Source: Maribacter halichondriae
GTDB taxonomy: Bacteria; Bacteroidota; Bacteroidia; Flavobacteriales; Flavobacteriaceae
Length of the DNA stretch: 64,000 bases
Direction: 5' to 3'
Assembly (NCBI RefSeq): GCF_027474825.1
Contig: NZ_CP107030.1
Location: 1,494,529-1,558,528 of the forward strand
The notes under the pieces were generated by a model. That model searched no databases. It was not told the origin of the DNA and was given only the letters and a program-made list of their open reading frames with translations. Made by a program: the position numbers and the translations under genes. Positions 50,859 to 60,405 of the stretch are shown here, in pieces. Positions within the stretch are counted from its first letter, which is position 1; the number at the start of each line of letters is the position of its first letter.

Positions 50859-51212
50859 ATGAAAAAAATCTACCATCTAAGCACCTGCGACACCTGCCAA
50901 CGCATCATCAAAGAGTTGCAACCCCTTGACGGTTTCGAATTGCAGGATATCAAGACCGAAGCCATGACTAAAGAACAGGTTGAAGAAATGCATAAACTTG
51001 CAGGAAGCTATGAAGCCCTTTTCAGCAAACGCGCAAGATTGTACCGCGAAAAAGGTTTGAACGAAAAACAACTTTCAGGAACCGATTTTAAAAACCTCAT
51101 TTTAGAACATTACACCTTTCTAAAGCGACCTGTAATTTTTGTAGACGATACCATATTCATAGGTAACAGTAAAAAGGTAGTAGAAGCTGCCAAAGCTGCC
51201 ATACATTCTTGA
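50859..51212 (+). CDS. ArsC/Spx family arsenate reductase-like protein
   Basis: The 117-residue protein has the thioredoxin-like fold with CDTCQR near the start (residues 10-15), the Arg in KRPVIFVDDTIFIG that lies opposite the active Cys, and a C-terminal helix. ArsC-type enzymes reduce arsenate with glutaredoxin. Spx-type relatives bind RNA polymerase in Firmicutes only. Flavobacteria carry many uncharacterised members of this family. No other arsenic gene is near. Its stop overlaps the EamA transporter start (TTGA at 51209-51212), so the two are translationally coupled. Confidence 0.85.
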   Translation: MKKIYHLSTCDTCQRIIKELQPLDGFELQDIKTEAMTKEQVEEMHKLAGSYEALFSKRARLYREKGLNEKQLSGTDFKNLILEHYTFLKRPVIFVDDTIFIGNSKKVVEAAKAAIHS

Positions 51213-52108
51213 GTAAGCGAACCTTCGCCATATTAGCCGCTATAGGTGCAACCACCATTTACGCTCTGAACCATACTATTGCAAAGGGCGTGATGCCCCA
51301 TTATGTGCAACCTTTTGGATTTATCATTTTCCGGGTTTGTGGAGCAGCTTTTTTATTTTGGATTATCTCAATTTTCGGCCCCAAGGAAAAAATAGAAAAA
51401 AGAGATTATTTGCGGATGCTTGTCTGCGCCATATTAGGAATGGGTATCAATATGTTGGTATTCTTTAAAGGCCTCTCGCTTTCCACACCTATTAATAGTG
51501 CGGTTTTGGTCACCACCACGCCTATCATTGTTCTAATCCTTTCCGCGGTTTTTATCAAAGAACGGGTTTCAGGTCGAAAAATTTTCGGCATCACAATAGG
51601 ACTTTTAGGCGCGCTTGGTTTGATTCTATTCAGTTCTGAAATCAGGCAAGATGCACCCAACATTCCGCTGGGGAATTTCCTGATCCTAATGAACTCGGTT
51701 TTCTATGGTTCTTATCTAATTATCGTTAGGCCCTTGCTCGACAAATACCATCCATTTACATTTATGAAGTGGCTTTTCACTTTGGGAATATTGTTGGTGT
51801 TGCCCTTCGGATACCGAGAATTCATGGAAATCGATTTTACCAACCTACCGATGGACGCGATTTGGAGCATTGTTTTTGTAATAGTAGGCACAACGTTTTG
51901 CACCTATCTATTTAACATTTTTGCTTTGACCCAATTGAAGGCTTCAACCTTAAGTGCCTTTGTTTATATACAACCGTTGATCGGCATTCTTTATGCCACC
52001 GCCACTGGAAAAGACAGTTTGACCACTTTAAAAATATTGGCAGCCTGTCTGGTGTTGCTAGGCGTTTACTTGGCCAGCAGAAAACCAAAGCCACGAACTC
52101 AAGGATAA
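51209..52108 (+). CDS. EamA/DMT superfamily transporter
   Basis: The 299-residue protein has ten predicted transmembrane helices in two EamA halves (about 1-140 and 150-290). Typical motifs are TTIYALNHTIAKGVMP, INSAVLVTTTPIIVLILSAVF and, in the second half, TTFCTYLFNIFALTQLKASTLSAFVYIQPLIG (51897-51990). It starts with TTG, four bases overlapping the ArsC-like stop. DMT proteins export amino acids, nucleosides or drugs; the substrate here is unknown. It converges with DUF763. Confidence 0.9.
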   Translation: MSKRTFAILAAIGATTIYALNHTIAKGVMPHYVQPFGFIIFRVCGAAFLFWIISIFGPKEKIEKRDYLRMLVCAILGMGINMLVFFKGLSLSTPINSAVLVTTTPIIVLILSAVFIKERVSGRKIFGITIGLLGALGLILFSSEIRQDAPNIPLGNFLILMNSVFYGSYLIIVRPLLDKYHPFTFMKWLFTLGILLVLPFGYREFMEIDFTNLPMDAIWSIVFVIVGTTFCTYLFNIFALTQLKASTLSAFVYIQPLIGILYATATGKDSLTTLKILAACLVLLGVYLASRKPKPRTQG

Positions 52109-52128
52109 AACAAAATCTGTTGGGATTT

Positions 52129-53334
52129 TTACCCAAATAAACTTAACTGCTTGTTTTGAGGAGCTTTGGCAAAACCATAAATACTTCGACCACCATATTT
52201 ATAAGATTCATCATTCTCCTTTTTAATCAGGGCATCGAAGTTCGTATTTGGCGTAAAGCCTTTTTCAGCTTTTTGGGAAAGAACGGTCAGCTTTTTAATG
52301 GCTTTGAGTTTATCGGAATTTCCAATATTTGCTCGGTGCACGGCATTTTTTAAGGTAGCTATGGTTTCATCATACACTTTGGTCGGCACTGGAAACGGAG
52401 TTGCGTCTTTTCCGCCGTGGGCAAAAGCAAATCGCGCAGGGTCCGAAAAGCGCGATGGTGTACCATGAATGATTTCACTGACCAACGTCAAGGACTGAAG
52501 CGTTCTTGGCCCAAGACCTTTCAACAATAATAAATCCTCAAATTTCTGGGTCTCGTTTTCTTGCGCCAGCCACAAAATACTGCCCAACCGTTTCATGTCG
52601 ACATCCTTGGGTTTAATATGATGATACACCGGAACCAACAAATGTGGCAGTTCTTTTAGTATTTTATCGGGATGTTCTTTCGCAATTTCTAAAATACTTT
52701 GTTTCGTAGGCAGCGCATTTTTGTGGGTCAGGTTCAAAATATTCCCTTGATTCTTGCCACACACAGCGGTGTGTGGTTCTTCAACAAAGGATTTTAGATT
52801 TTCCGAATGCCAGTGATATCTGCGAGCCATACCGTTGGTGTTGTGCATGCCTTGTTGAATGACCGACCATTTGCCCGTATCGCCAACGATGAAACTATGA
52901 ATGTATAGATTGAAGCCATCTTGTAATGCAGTATTATCGACTTTAGCGCTGAGCTTGCTACATTTCGCCAGATGGTTGCCATCGAGCCCAGTTTTGTTGC
53001 CTACCTCAAGTAATTCTTGCGGGGTTCTTGTAGATTGCTTTCCTTTTCCTCCGCAAACATAAAGTCCCAATTGTTTTGAAACGGGGTTTATGGACTGTTT
53101 CAGCACGTTCAAAACAGTAGTCGTAACTCCAGATGAGTTCCAATCCATACCGATGACCGAACCGAAGCTTTGGAACCAAAACGGGTCTGAAAGACGTTCC
53201 AAAAAATCATCCTTGCCTTTTTGCTCAATAATGGCCTCGACAATCGGAAGGGTCAACTGCTTCATGCGACTGAAGAGCCATATGGGAACGGCTCCGCCAT
53301 GTAGTAATAAATCAGCCGTGCCTGAACGTTTCAT
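52129..53334 (-). CDS. DUF763 domain protein
   Basis: From the ATG at 53334 (MKRSGTADLLLHGGAVPIWL) it is 401 residues; an upstream start at 53418 adds a segment lacking family similarity and runs into the thioesterase gene. Visible DUF763 motifs are SGTADLPLHxG-like SGTADLLLHGG, GSVIGMDWNSSGVTT, CGGKGKQSTRTP, DSALQDG-like NTALQDGFNLYIHSF and RRYHWHSE. A short helix-hairpin-helix-like segment (LLLLKGLGPRTLQSL) occurs near residue 275. DUF763 is better known from archaea, and its function is not established. Nucleic-acid contact is suggested only by the hairpin motif. The gene follows a thioesterase on the same strand. Confidence 0.85.
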   Translation of the reverse strand: MKRSGTADLLLHGGAVPIWLFSRMKQLTLPIVEAIIEQKGKDDFLERLSDPFWFQSFGSVIGMDWNSSGVTTTVLNVLKQSINPVSKQLGLYVCGGKGKQSTRTPQELLEVGNKTGLDGNHLAKCSKLSAKVDNTALQDGFNLYIHSFIVGDTGKWSVIQQGMHNTNGMARRYHWHSENLKSFVEEPHTAVCGKNQGNILNLTHKNALPTKQSILEIAKEHPDKILKELPHLLVPVYHHIKPKDVDMKRLGSILWLAQENETQKFEDLLLLKGLGPRTLQSLTLVSEIIHGTPSRFSDPARFAFAHGGKDATPFPVPTKVYDETIATLKNAVHRANIGNSDKLKAIKKLTVLSQKAEKGFTPNTNFDALIKKENDESYKYGGRSIYGFAKAPQNKQLSLFG

Positions 53335-53386
53335 ATTATTGGAATTTATCCAAATATATGGATTTTTTCCATAAAAAATAATTGAT

Positions 53387-53866
53387 TTAAAGAGAAATAT
53401 CCTTCGGGGTTTTAGCAAACTTCCTAGTATCTTCTTTTGTCAAAATTTTGAAACCTTCAGGTTTTTCGACCGTAGTGAATATTTCGAGCAAATCTTCCGG
53501 AAGGGAAATAAGTCCATGTGATTTCAAACTCATCCATGCACCCATCATTTCGCAATGGGCCACATTCTTGCCATTGGCATCATAAAAGTTATGGTGGAAT
53601 TCGAAGAACTTTCCATCTTCGCTCATTCCGGCAACCTCTAAAGAAACCTTTATCGGCCGTCCGGGAAACACTTCCTTAAAATAATAAATGTGCTCGTAAA
53701 AAACCACCGGACCGATTTGGTGTTCGGCGAATGTTTTTTGGTCGAAGCCAAGTGTTTGTAGAAAGGCCATTCGGGTATGGCTCATAAAATTGACATAGGC
53801 ACTATTGGCCAAATGACGGTTCGCATCGACATCGCTCCACCGGACTTCGAATTCTTTTAAGTACAT
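53387..53866 (-). CDS. Acyl-CoA thioesterase, hot-dog (YbgC-like)
   Basis: The 159-residue protein has the hot-dog fold with the catalytic Asp of the 4-hydroxybenzoyl-CoA/YbgC group in RWSDVDANRHLANSAYVNFM (residues 9-28) and the beta-sheet pair GRPIKVSLEVAGMSEDGKFFEFHHNF. It hydrolyses acyl-CoA thioesters; chain specificity is unknown. It has no signal peptide. The gene lies 52 bases upstream of DUF763 on the same strand and diverges from a nitronate monooxygenase-like gene. Confidence 0.88.
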   Translation of the reverse strand: MYLKEFEVRWSDVDANRHLANSAYVNFMSHTRMAFLQTLGFDQKTFAEHQIGPVVFYEHIYYFKEVFPGRPIKVSLEVAGMSEDGKFFEFHHNFYDANGKNVAHCEMMGAWMSLKSHGLISLPEDLLEIFTTVEKPEGFKILTKEDTRKFAKTPKDISL

Positions 53867-53983
53867 CGTATCGAGATTATTTTATTATGCATGCATAGGA
53901 ATCACAAAAATACCATAGTTTTGGAAAAGCACACCGATATACTTAGAATTAATGAATAAATTTAGAATCAAAATTAGAGCCTT

Positions 53984-54958
53984 ATGAATCAAAAGCCCGC
54001 TTTTATAAAAGAACTTTCATTGCCCGCAATCGCCGCCCCGATGTTCCTGATTTCAGGACCCAAATTGGTCGTCGAATGTTGTAAAAATGGTATCGTAGGC
54101 ACCTTTCCCGCATTGAACCAAAGAACAAGCGAAGGTTTTGAGGATTGGCTCGTTGAAATAAAGTCGGAACTTCAAAAATTTGAAGAAGAAACAGGTAAAA
54201 AGGCTGCCCCTTTCGGAGTGAACTTAATCGTGCATCCAACGAATCCCAGATTAGAGGCCGATATCAAATTATGTGTCAAACATCAAGTACCCATTATCAT
54301 CACCTCTCTAGGTGCCGTTTCGATGGTCGTAGATGCCATTCATAGTTACGGCGGATTGGTCTTTCATGACATTATAAAAAAGAGACACGCGGAAAAAGCT
54401 CAAGAAGCCGGCGTAGACGGATTGATTTTGGTGGCCGCCGGTGCAGGAGGGCACGCAGGAACTATAAACCCAATGACCTTGGTAGCAGAAATCAAGAAAT
54501 TTTTTCATAAAACAATTATTCTTTCCGGCTGCATCAGTACCGGTCGAGATATCGCTTCTGCTTTACAGATGGGAGCCGATCTGGCTTATATGGGCACCCG
54601 TTTTATCAATACAGATGAGGCCAAAGCTCCGGATGAATACAAGAAAATGATTATTGACGCAGGTGCCAATGACGTCGTTTATACCGCTGCTATTTCTGGG
54701 GTACACGCCAATTTCTTAGGCGCAAGCCTAAAAGCTGCGGGACTTACCGAAGAGGATTTAAAAAAAGACCGAAAAATAGATTTCGGAAAAGAACTTGATA
54801 CAGAGGCCAAAGCATGGAAGACAATTTGGTCGGCCGGGCAGGGTTCGGCTTTGATCGATGATTCCTTGCCCATTGCCGAACTTGTGGACCATTTGAAATC
54901 GGAATTTAAAGCTGCTATTGAAGAACAGATTAAAGTTTTGGAAACCTATCCTAAATAA
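53984..54958 (+). CDS. NAD(P)H-dependent flavin oxidoreductase / nitronate monooxygenase family
   Basis: The 324-residue TIM-barrel FMN protein has LPAIAAPMFLISGPKLVVECC at the start, LVAAGAGGHAGT with the His often used as catalytic base, LSGCISTGRDIASALQMGADLAYMGTRFI for phosphate binding, and YTAAISGVHANFLGASL. Class I nitronate monooxygenases oxidise propionate 3-nitronate. This sequence is of the broader family found in Bacteroidota, so the substrate is not certain. It is cytoplasmic. A palindrome follows. Confidence 0.88.
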   Translation: MNQKPAFIKELSLPAIAAPMFLISGPKLVVECCKNGIVGTFPALNQRTSEGFEDWLVEIKSELQKFEEETGKKAAPFGVNLIVHPTNPRLEADIKLCVKHQVPIIITSLGAVSMVVDAIHSYGGLVFHDIIKKRHAEKAQEAGVDGLILVAAGAGGHAGTINPMTLVAEIKKFFHKTIILSGCISTGRDIASALQMGADLAYMGTRFINTDEAKAPDEYKKMIIDAGANDVVYTAAISGVHANFLGASLKAAGLTEEDLKKDRKIDFGKELDTEAKAWKTIWSAGQGSALIDDSLPIAELVDHLKSEFKAAIEEQIKVLETYPK

Positions 54959-54967
54959 TCTATACTC

Positions 54968-55028
54968 TCATCCTGAGCGCAGCCGAAGGGCTACGTAGCT
55001 TTGGGCCCTTCGGCTGCGCTCAGGATGA
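54968..55028. repeat. Long perfect palindrome (TCATCCTGAGCGC type)
   Basis: TCATCCTGAGCGCAGCCGAAGGG (54968-54990) and its exact reverse complement (55006-55028) form 23-bp arms around a 15-base centre. It lies between the oxidoreductase and YheT-type genes, both on the plus strand, and could also terminate transcription. Confidence 0.85.
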
Positions 55029-55066
55029 CATTTTTGTCGGACAACACTCTTTTTCTCAGTTAGAAT

Positions 55067-56029
55067 ATGCCAATAAGCCCTTCATCTTATAATCCGTCTT
55101 TTTTATTCAAAAACGGACATTTTTCGACGATTTATAGCGGATTATGGCGAAAAATCAATGATTTTCAGCAAAAACGCGAGCGAATCGATTTGCGCGATGG
55201 CGACTTTTTGGACTTGGATTGGAGTTTTTCCGAACAACCTTCCGAAAAAGTCGTTATTCTTTTGCATGGTTTGGAAGGCCACGGACAGCGGCCCTATATC
55301 ACAGGCAGTGCCAAGACGTTCAATGCTTCCGGATATGATGCTTGTGCTGTAAATTTCCGGGGCTGTAGTGGCGAGACAAATCGATTATTCCGCTCGTATC
55401 ATTCCGGGGCTACAGAGGATTTGGATGCCGTAGTGCAACACATCCTAAGTGAAAAAGAACACACAGAAATCTATATCAAAGGGGTCAGTCTCGGCGGCAA
55501 TATGGCGTTGAAATATGTTGGGGAAGACCGGGAAATCCCAAAAGAAGTAAAGGCGGTAATAGGTATATCCGTTCCGTGCGATTTGCACAGTTCTTTGAAG
55601 GAATTATTGAAACCTAAAAATTACCCTTATTCCTTAAGGTTCAAAAAACACTTGACCGATAAATTATGGTTGAAGTTGCCTTTGTTCCCCGATAATATTT
55701 CCAAATTGGATATCAAAAATATAAGAACGCTAAAAGATTTCGACACTATTTATACCAGTAAGGCCCACGGCTTTAAAGATGCCTTGGATTATTATGAAAA
55801 ATGCAGTTGCCTACAATTTCTTGCGAGTATCAAAGTACCTTCCTTGATTATCAATGCCACGAACGATTCGTTCTTAGGCCCCGAATGCTACCCGTATAAG
55901 GAAGCTCGAGAAAATGAAAATCTATATTTGGAAACCCCGAAATTTGGCGGACACGTTGGTTTCCATGATTCCGAAAATTTGTATTATTCTGAAAAAAGAG
56001 CGATAAAATTTCTTGAAGAACGTATTTAG
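55067..56029 (+). CDS. YheT-type alpha/beta hydrolase
   Basis: The 320-residue protein has the alpha/beta hydrolase fold. The oxyanion LLHGLEGHGQRPYI, the nucleophile elbow GVSLGGNMALKYVG (Ser), the acid in LIINATNDSFLGPE and the His in FGGHVGFHDSE make a full triad. The FRGCSGETNRLFRSYHSGATEDLD stretch is characteristic of the YheT (UPF0017) subgroup, whose E. coli member is uncharacterised. It has no signal peptide. The gene follows a perfect palindrome; a cytochrome c gene is 70 bases downstream. Substrate is unknown. Confidence 0.9.
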   Translation: MPISPSSYNPSFLFKNGHFSTIYSGLWRKINDFQQKRERIDLRDGDFLDLDWSFSEQPSEKVVILLHGLEGHGQRPYITGSAKTFNASGYDACAVNFRGCSGETNRLFRSYHSGATEDLDAVVQHILSEKEHTEIYIKGVSLGGNMALKYVGEDREIPKEVKAVIGISVPCDLHSSLKELLKPKNYPYSLRFKKHLTDKLWLKLPLFPDNISKLDIKNIRTLKDFDTIYTSKAHGFKDALDYYEKCSCLQFLASIKVPSLIINATNDSFLGPECYPYKEARENENLYLETPKFGGHVGFHDSENLYYSEKRAIKFLEERI

Positions 56030-56098
56030 ATTTTGCTATTCCTTATATTAGTAGCATAAACCGATGTCGAATCGGATTCGGCATAAAAATCTGCATAC

Positions 56099-56584
56099 AT
56101 GAAAAAAGTACTCATTGCCATAGCTCTTGGAGGTCTGACGATCGGCTGTGGCGGAAAAGAAAAAAAGGAAGAGGAGAAAGAAGGTTTTGAAATGAGCCGC
56201 ACCAAGGCCGAAGATAAAAAAGAAGCCGTTTCAGAGGGCGTACCCGTTGATATGGACAATGACGGTGTCGGGCCGTATGGCGATATCACGTTCCCAGATG
56301 AAATCGATTCGGAAATGGCCGCTGCCGGCGAGGCAAAATTCAACGCCATCTGTACTGCCTGCCACATGGCCGAACAACGTATGATAGGCCCCGCCCTAAA
56401 AGGGGTGTATGACAGAAGAAGTCCGGCTTGGGTTATGAACATGATTGCCAACCCCGACGGAATGCTTAAAGAAGATCCGATTGCCAAGGCACTTCTTAAG
56501 GAATACAACAACGCCATTATGTTGAACCAAAACCTTTCCGAGGAGGATACAAGAGCCGTTGCGGAGTATTTGCGGACGTTGTAA
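56099..56584 (+). CDS. Cytochrome c lipoprotein
   Basis: The 161-residue protein has a lipoprotein signal (LIAIALGGLTIGC), then a highly charged linker (EKKEEEKEGFEMSRTKAEDKKE) and a single class I cytochrome c domain with one haem site (CTACH in NAICTACHMAEQRMIGPALKG) and a Met ligand candidate near NAIMLNQNLSEED. It would carry electrons at the periplasmic membrane face. No oxidase or reductase genes are near. A strong hairpin (56604-56639) follows. The partner is unknown. Confidence 0.9.
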   Translation: MKKVLIAIALGGLTIGCGGKEKKEEEKEGFEMSRTKAEDKKEAVSEGVPVDMDNDGVGPYGDITFPDEIDSEMAAAGEAKFNAICTACHMAEQRMIGPALKGVYDRRSPAWVMNMIANPDGMLKEDPIAKALLKEYNNAIMLNQNLSEEDTRAVAEYLRTL

Positions 56585-56603
56585 ACTTATGAATTGTGAA
56601 AAC

Positions 56604-56639
56604 AAACTGCCTATCTAGCAATGCATAGATAGGCAGTTT
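56604..56639 (+). terminator. Terminator-like hairpin after cytochrome c
   Basis: AAACTGCCTATCTA (56604-56617) and TAGATAGGCAGTTT (56626-56639) form a perfect 14-bp stem with an 8-base loop. The T tail after the stem is short, so it may act as a terminator or as a 3' stabiliser. It lies 19 bases after the stop. Confidence 0.65.
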
Positions 56640-56672
56640 CATATATGACCAAGACCGTTTCAAATTTAAACT

Positions 56673-58219
56673 ATGAAAACTTGGATTTCGATTTTAACAA
56701 TTCTCATCATATTTGCTTCCTGCACGGAAAAAACAACTCTAAAAAATCAAAAACTTGACGTACAAATCATCCCCACACCCAAAAAAATGGTGTTGGAAGA
56801 AAAGGCGTTGGTACTCGATTTGAATAGCGGCATTACAAGCACCGATAAGAAGCTTGGGCCTTTTCTAGAACTTTTCCAGTCTGAGCTTCAAACCCTGACA
56901 GGTTTTGGATGGCCCATTGTAACCGACAAAGACCAAGCTGCGATTACCTTTCAGATTGCCAAAAACCAGGCCGAAGATGAATATCGTATTGCCATAGACA
57001 ATTCCGTTTTGGTCAATGCAGGCAGCTTTCAAGCGCTTGCCATGGCCCGCACCACTTTGTTGCAATTGGCAAAGGTCGATGGCGAGGAACTTTTGTTCCC
57101 GCAATTGACATTGAACGATTCTCCCGATGCAAAATACCGTGGTTTGCTTATCGATCTCGCCCGCAGTTGGCATTCTATGGAAACGGTAAAAAAACTGATT
57201 GATTTGGCTTCCTATTACAAGACTAATTATATACAACTCCATTTTACCGACGACCAGTCGTATACGCTGCCGTCGAAAAAATATCCCAAGCTCCCAACGC
57301 CCGGCCGCCATTATTCCTTTGAAGATTTGGAGGAATTGGAAAGCTATTCGCAGCTGCGAGGCGTAACGATTATTCCTGAACTTGAAATGCCGGGGCATGC
57401 AAAATCTTTTATCGATGCCTATCCGGAAATCTTCGGGATAAAGGATGTTGAGGAGAATCCATATATCATCAATATGGGGAAGGAAGAAGTCTATAGCGCA
57501 CTGGAAGAACTCATTGCTGAAATCACCCCCATTTTTAAAGCCTCGCCCTACTTTCATATTGGTGGCGACGAAGCGCGATTTACCAAAGTGATGGACGACC
57601 CCGAGGTCACGAAGTATATGAAGGAAAACAATCTGGGCAACGAAGAAGTCCACGAACTCTATCGCCATTTTTTGGTGCGGATGAACGAAGTCGTTAAAAA
57701 ATATGGGAAGCAAACCTGCATTTGGGAAGGCTTTGCCAGAGCGGGAAACATCAAGATTCCGAAGGATATGATCGTGTACGAATTTGAATCATTATACCAA
57801 TTGCCCAACGAACTGATCGAAGATGGTTATACTCTCGTGAACGCTTCTTGGAAACCGCTGTACGTGGTCAACGAAAAAAAGTGGGAACCAAAAACGATTT
57901 ATGACTGGAACCTATGGCGTTTTCAAAACTGGTGGTCAAGATCCCCGCCACCGAAAATCCGATTCAGTTGGAAGAAACCGACCAGATCATCGGTGCTCAA
58001 ATGTGTACGTGGGAGCAGCCGCAAAAAAGTGAATTTACAAGTTTGCGCAAACGGCTTCCGGTCATGAACGAACGTATTTGGAATACCAAGGAGAAAATTC
58101 CATTCGAAGAATTTATACAGCATTTGGAAAGTACAGATTCCAAATTATCGGTTTTGGCAAACGACTCGGAACAAGACAGTTTGTTGATCGGACATAATCA
58201 CAAGGAGCCTGAAGAATAG
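56673..58219 (+). CDS. Beta-N-acetylhexosaminidase, GH20 lipoprotein (frame break at 57943-57946)
   Basis: The family removes terminal GlcNAc or GalNAc residues by substrate-assisted catalysis. The protein has a lipoprotein signal (ILTILIIFASC), a GH20b N-terminal domain (VQIIPTPKKMVLEEKALVL), and the catalytic barrel with KYRGLLIDLARSWHS, PELEMPGHAKSF and the Asp-Glu pair in HIGGDEARF. One C is missing from CCCC at 57943-57946; repair gives WWSRSPATENPIQLEETDQIIGAQMCTWE and about 515 residues. It is likely surface- or periplasm-anchored and acts on chitin- or mucin-type oligosaccharides. No chitin cluster is visible nearby. Confidence 0.9.
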
Positions 58220-58319
58220 AGCTATTTCAAGTATGATTGTAACAATATTTGGTTTATGGCCACTAACCGTTTAATAACCTGAATAATGAATAAGGAACCG
58301 AACGAATTTTTCAGTTCCC

Positions 58320-58392
58320 CAGCCCTAAAGGGAGGAAAAATTCTTCGGTAAATAATCAAAATCCAGAAAATCCTTTCCCTTTAGGGTCAGGG
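58320..58392. repeat. Imperfect inverted repeat built on CCCTAAAGGGA
   Basis: CAGCCCTAAAGGGAGGAAAA (left arm) faces TTTCCCTTTAGGGTCAGGG (right arm). It lies between the GH20 gene and an AraC gene, about 100 bases after the GH20 stop. It belongs to a different palindrome type from the GTCA-type ones. Confidence 0.55.
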
Positions 58393-58470
58393 CAATAGGA
58401 TTTTCGGCCACATTGCGATTATCCATTATTTTAGCCAAATGGCCCTTACCATCTATATTAAACCGATTTC

Positions 58471-59274
58471 ATGAAAATATTGACCAAAGGGGAATATTAC
58501 GGAGAGAAGCGATTGGAGTTGGACAATAAGGGAATCGTACTGTCAGAATACGATTATCAATTGCCCAAAACCGATTGGCATTATCATGAAAACCCCTATT
58601 TCATGTACATCATCGAGGGCAACGTTTATGATGTCAACAAAAAAAGGACCACCAACTGTACCCCGGGAAGTCTTCTGCTACACAATTGGGACGAAACGCA
58701 TTATAATAGTAAAGCATCATCTACTGCCCGAGGATTCCATATCGAATTCGAAAGGGAATGGTTCGATCAGAAAAAATTAGATGTCGATCTTTGGGAAGGC
58801 AGCCATCTCATCCACAACCCGAAAATGCACCACTTGTTGGGTAGGCTTTATTTTGAATTCAAATGTCAAGACGAATACTCCGAACTATCCATAGACCTAT
58901 TGCTTCTTGAACTTTGTGAGACAAGTCAAGCTGATAAAAAATTGGCCTTTTTGGATACTCCTGTATGGGTCGAAACATTAAGGGAATTATTGCACGAGCA
59001 TGATTTACATAATTATAGCTTGGCCGAACTTTCTTCGATATTAGGCGTGCATCCTGTTCACATTTCAAGGGCCGTGCCCAAGTATTTTTCGGTTACTTTA
59101 GGAAATTATATCCGTCAGCAAAAAACAAAAAAGGCCATGGGTTATCTGTACGACCCCAACTATTCACTGACCGAAATAGCATATCTGTGTGGGTTTGCCG
59201 ACCAAAGCCATTTTACCAGAACGTTCAGATCGTTTTTTGAAATGACCCCCAAAGAATTCAGGGTTCGTCTTTGA
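58471..59274 (+). CDS. AraC family transcription regulator
   Basis: The 267-residue protein has an N-terminal cupin-like sensing domain (about 20-100, DWHYHENPYFMYIIEGNV) and a C-terminal double helix-turn-helix (about 180-267, LSSILGVHPVHISRAVPKYF and TEIAYLCGFADQSHFTRTFRSFFEMTPKEFR). It would bind direct repeats and activate nearby genes. Downstream, 69 bases away, lies a serine hydrolase on the same strand; upstream is the GH20 gene. The effector is unknown. Confidence 0.92.
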   Translation: MKILTKGEYYGEKRLELDNKGIVLSEYDYQLPKTDWHYHENPYFMYIIEGNVYDVNKKRTTNCTPGSLLLHNWDETHYNSKASSTARGFHIEFEREWFDQKKLDVDLWEGSHLIHNPKMHHLLGRLYFEFKCQDEYSELSIDLLLLELCETSQADKKLAFLDTPVWVETLRELLHEHDLHNYSLAELSSILGVHPVHISRAVPKYFSVTLGNYIRQQKTKKAMGYLYDPNYSLTEIAYLCGFADQSHFTRTFRSFFEMTPKEFRVRL

Positions 59275-59343
59275 TGTTAATATCGTTCTATTTAACCTAA
59301 AGGTGCGGTCTTACCTTTGAGCTCATCAAAAAACGTATAGATC

Positions 59344-60405
59344 ATGTCAAAAACAATTTCATTCTTACTTTTCTTCTTTATCGGGAATATCATTTTCGCC
59401 CAAATCGACTTTTCAGAAACCCATTTAAAAACGATGCCGCTATTGACCACTATGGATTCTTTGGTAAAAGATGGAAAGTATGAAAATATTACGAGTATCC
59501 TCATCGCCAAAGATGGAAAACTTCTTTTTGAGAACTATTATAATGATAACGACCGGAGTTCAAAACACAATACCCGATCCGCCACAAAGAGCATAGCGAC
59601 ACTCTTAACGGGAATCGCTATCGACAAGGGATTTATAAAATCGGAAAACGATAAAATATTCGATTACTTAAAGCATAAAATGCCTGTCGAGCATCCCGAT
59701 CCTCGTAAGGCGGAAATTACTATCGAAGACCTTTTGACCATGAGTTCGATATTAGAATGTGATGACAACAACAGTTTTTCAAGGGGCAATGAAGAGCGAA
59801 TGTATATCATCGAAGACTGGGCCAAGTTCTTTGTAGACCTTCCCATAAGGTCGTATCCTTTTGGTCCCAAACCCGAAGAAATGCCCTATGGCCGATCTAT
59901 GAGTTATTGCTCGGCCGGTGCCGCAGCATTAGCTGAAATTGTACAAACCGCCATCGGAAGCAGCGCGGAGGAATTTCTAAAAGAAAATCTATTCAAGCCT
60001 TTGGAAATCCAAAATTACAAACCGCACTACACGCCCACAGGAACATTGAATACAGCGGGGGGTAGTGAATACCAAAGTAGGGACTTCTTGAAATTAATAC
60101 AATTGTGTTTGCAAAAAGGTACTTGGAACGGACAAAATATCATCTCAAAGGAATGGGTCGAAAAAGCAACCACCCCAAAAGCGAATGCGTGGGAAGGTAT
60201 GGACTACGGCTATCTTTTTTGGCTTAGAAAATATGATAGGGCGAAATGCTTCGCCATGGCCGGAAATGGTGGGAACAAAATTATGGCTTTTCCCGAATTG
60301 GGCGTTACCGTTGTGCTGACCTCGACGAATTACAACAATCGTAATGCGCACAATTACACCGATGAGCTTTTGGAAAAATATATTATTCCGGCTATGAAGT
60401 TATAA
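59344..60405 (+). CDS. Secreted serine hydrolase, class C beta-lactamase fold
   Basis: The 353-residue protein has a signal peptide (MSKTISFLLFFFIGNIIFAQ). The penicillin-binding fold motifs are SATK (nucleophile Ser and Lys, in NTRSATKSIATLLTGIAI), a YCS tyrosine motif in RSMSYCSAGAAALAEIV in place of YxN, and a C-terminal AGNGGNKI in place of KTG. Such enzymes include esterases and D-aminopeptidases; resistance to beta-lactams should not be assumed. It converges with SulP (6-base overlap). An AAAGGT/ACCTTT inverted repeat lies between it and the AraC gene. Confidence 0.85.
   Translation: MSKTISFLLFFFIGNIIFAQIDFSETHLKTMPLLTTMDSLVKDGKYENITSILIAKDGKLLFENYYNDNDRSSKHNTRSATKSIATLLTGIAIDKGFIKSENDKIFDYLKHKMPVEHPDPRKAEITIEDLLTMSSILECDDNNSFSRGNEERMYIIEDWAKFFVDLPIRSYPFGPKPEEMPYGRSMSYCSAGAAALAEIVQTAIGSSAEEFLKENLFKPLEIQNYKPHYTPTGTLNTAGGSEYQSRDFLKLIQLCLQKGTWNGQNIISKEWVEKATTPKANAWEGMDYGYLFWLRKYDRAKCFAMAGNGGNKIMAFPELGVTVVLTSTNYNNRNAHNYTDELLEKYIIPAMKL

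Noticed and set aside
56026..56517. 163-codon frame opposite the cytochrome c gene
   Set aside because: It has Ser/Pro-rich composition from the reversed acidic linker and is a shadow of a CTACH cytochrome.
56865..57713. Long open frame (282 codons) opposite the GH20 gene
   Set aside because: It mirrors the conserved GH20 domain on the other strand; no signal or motif supports it.
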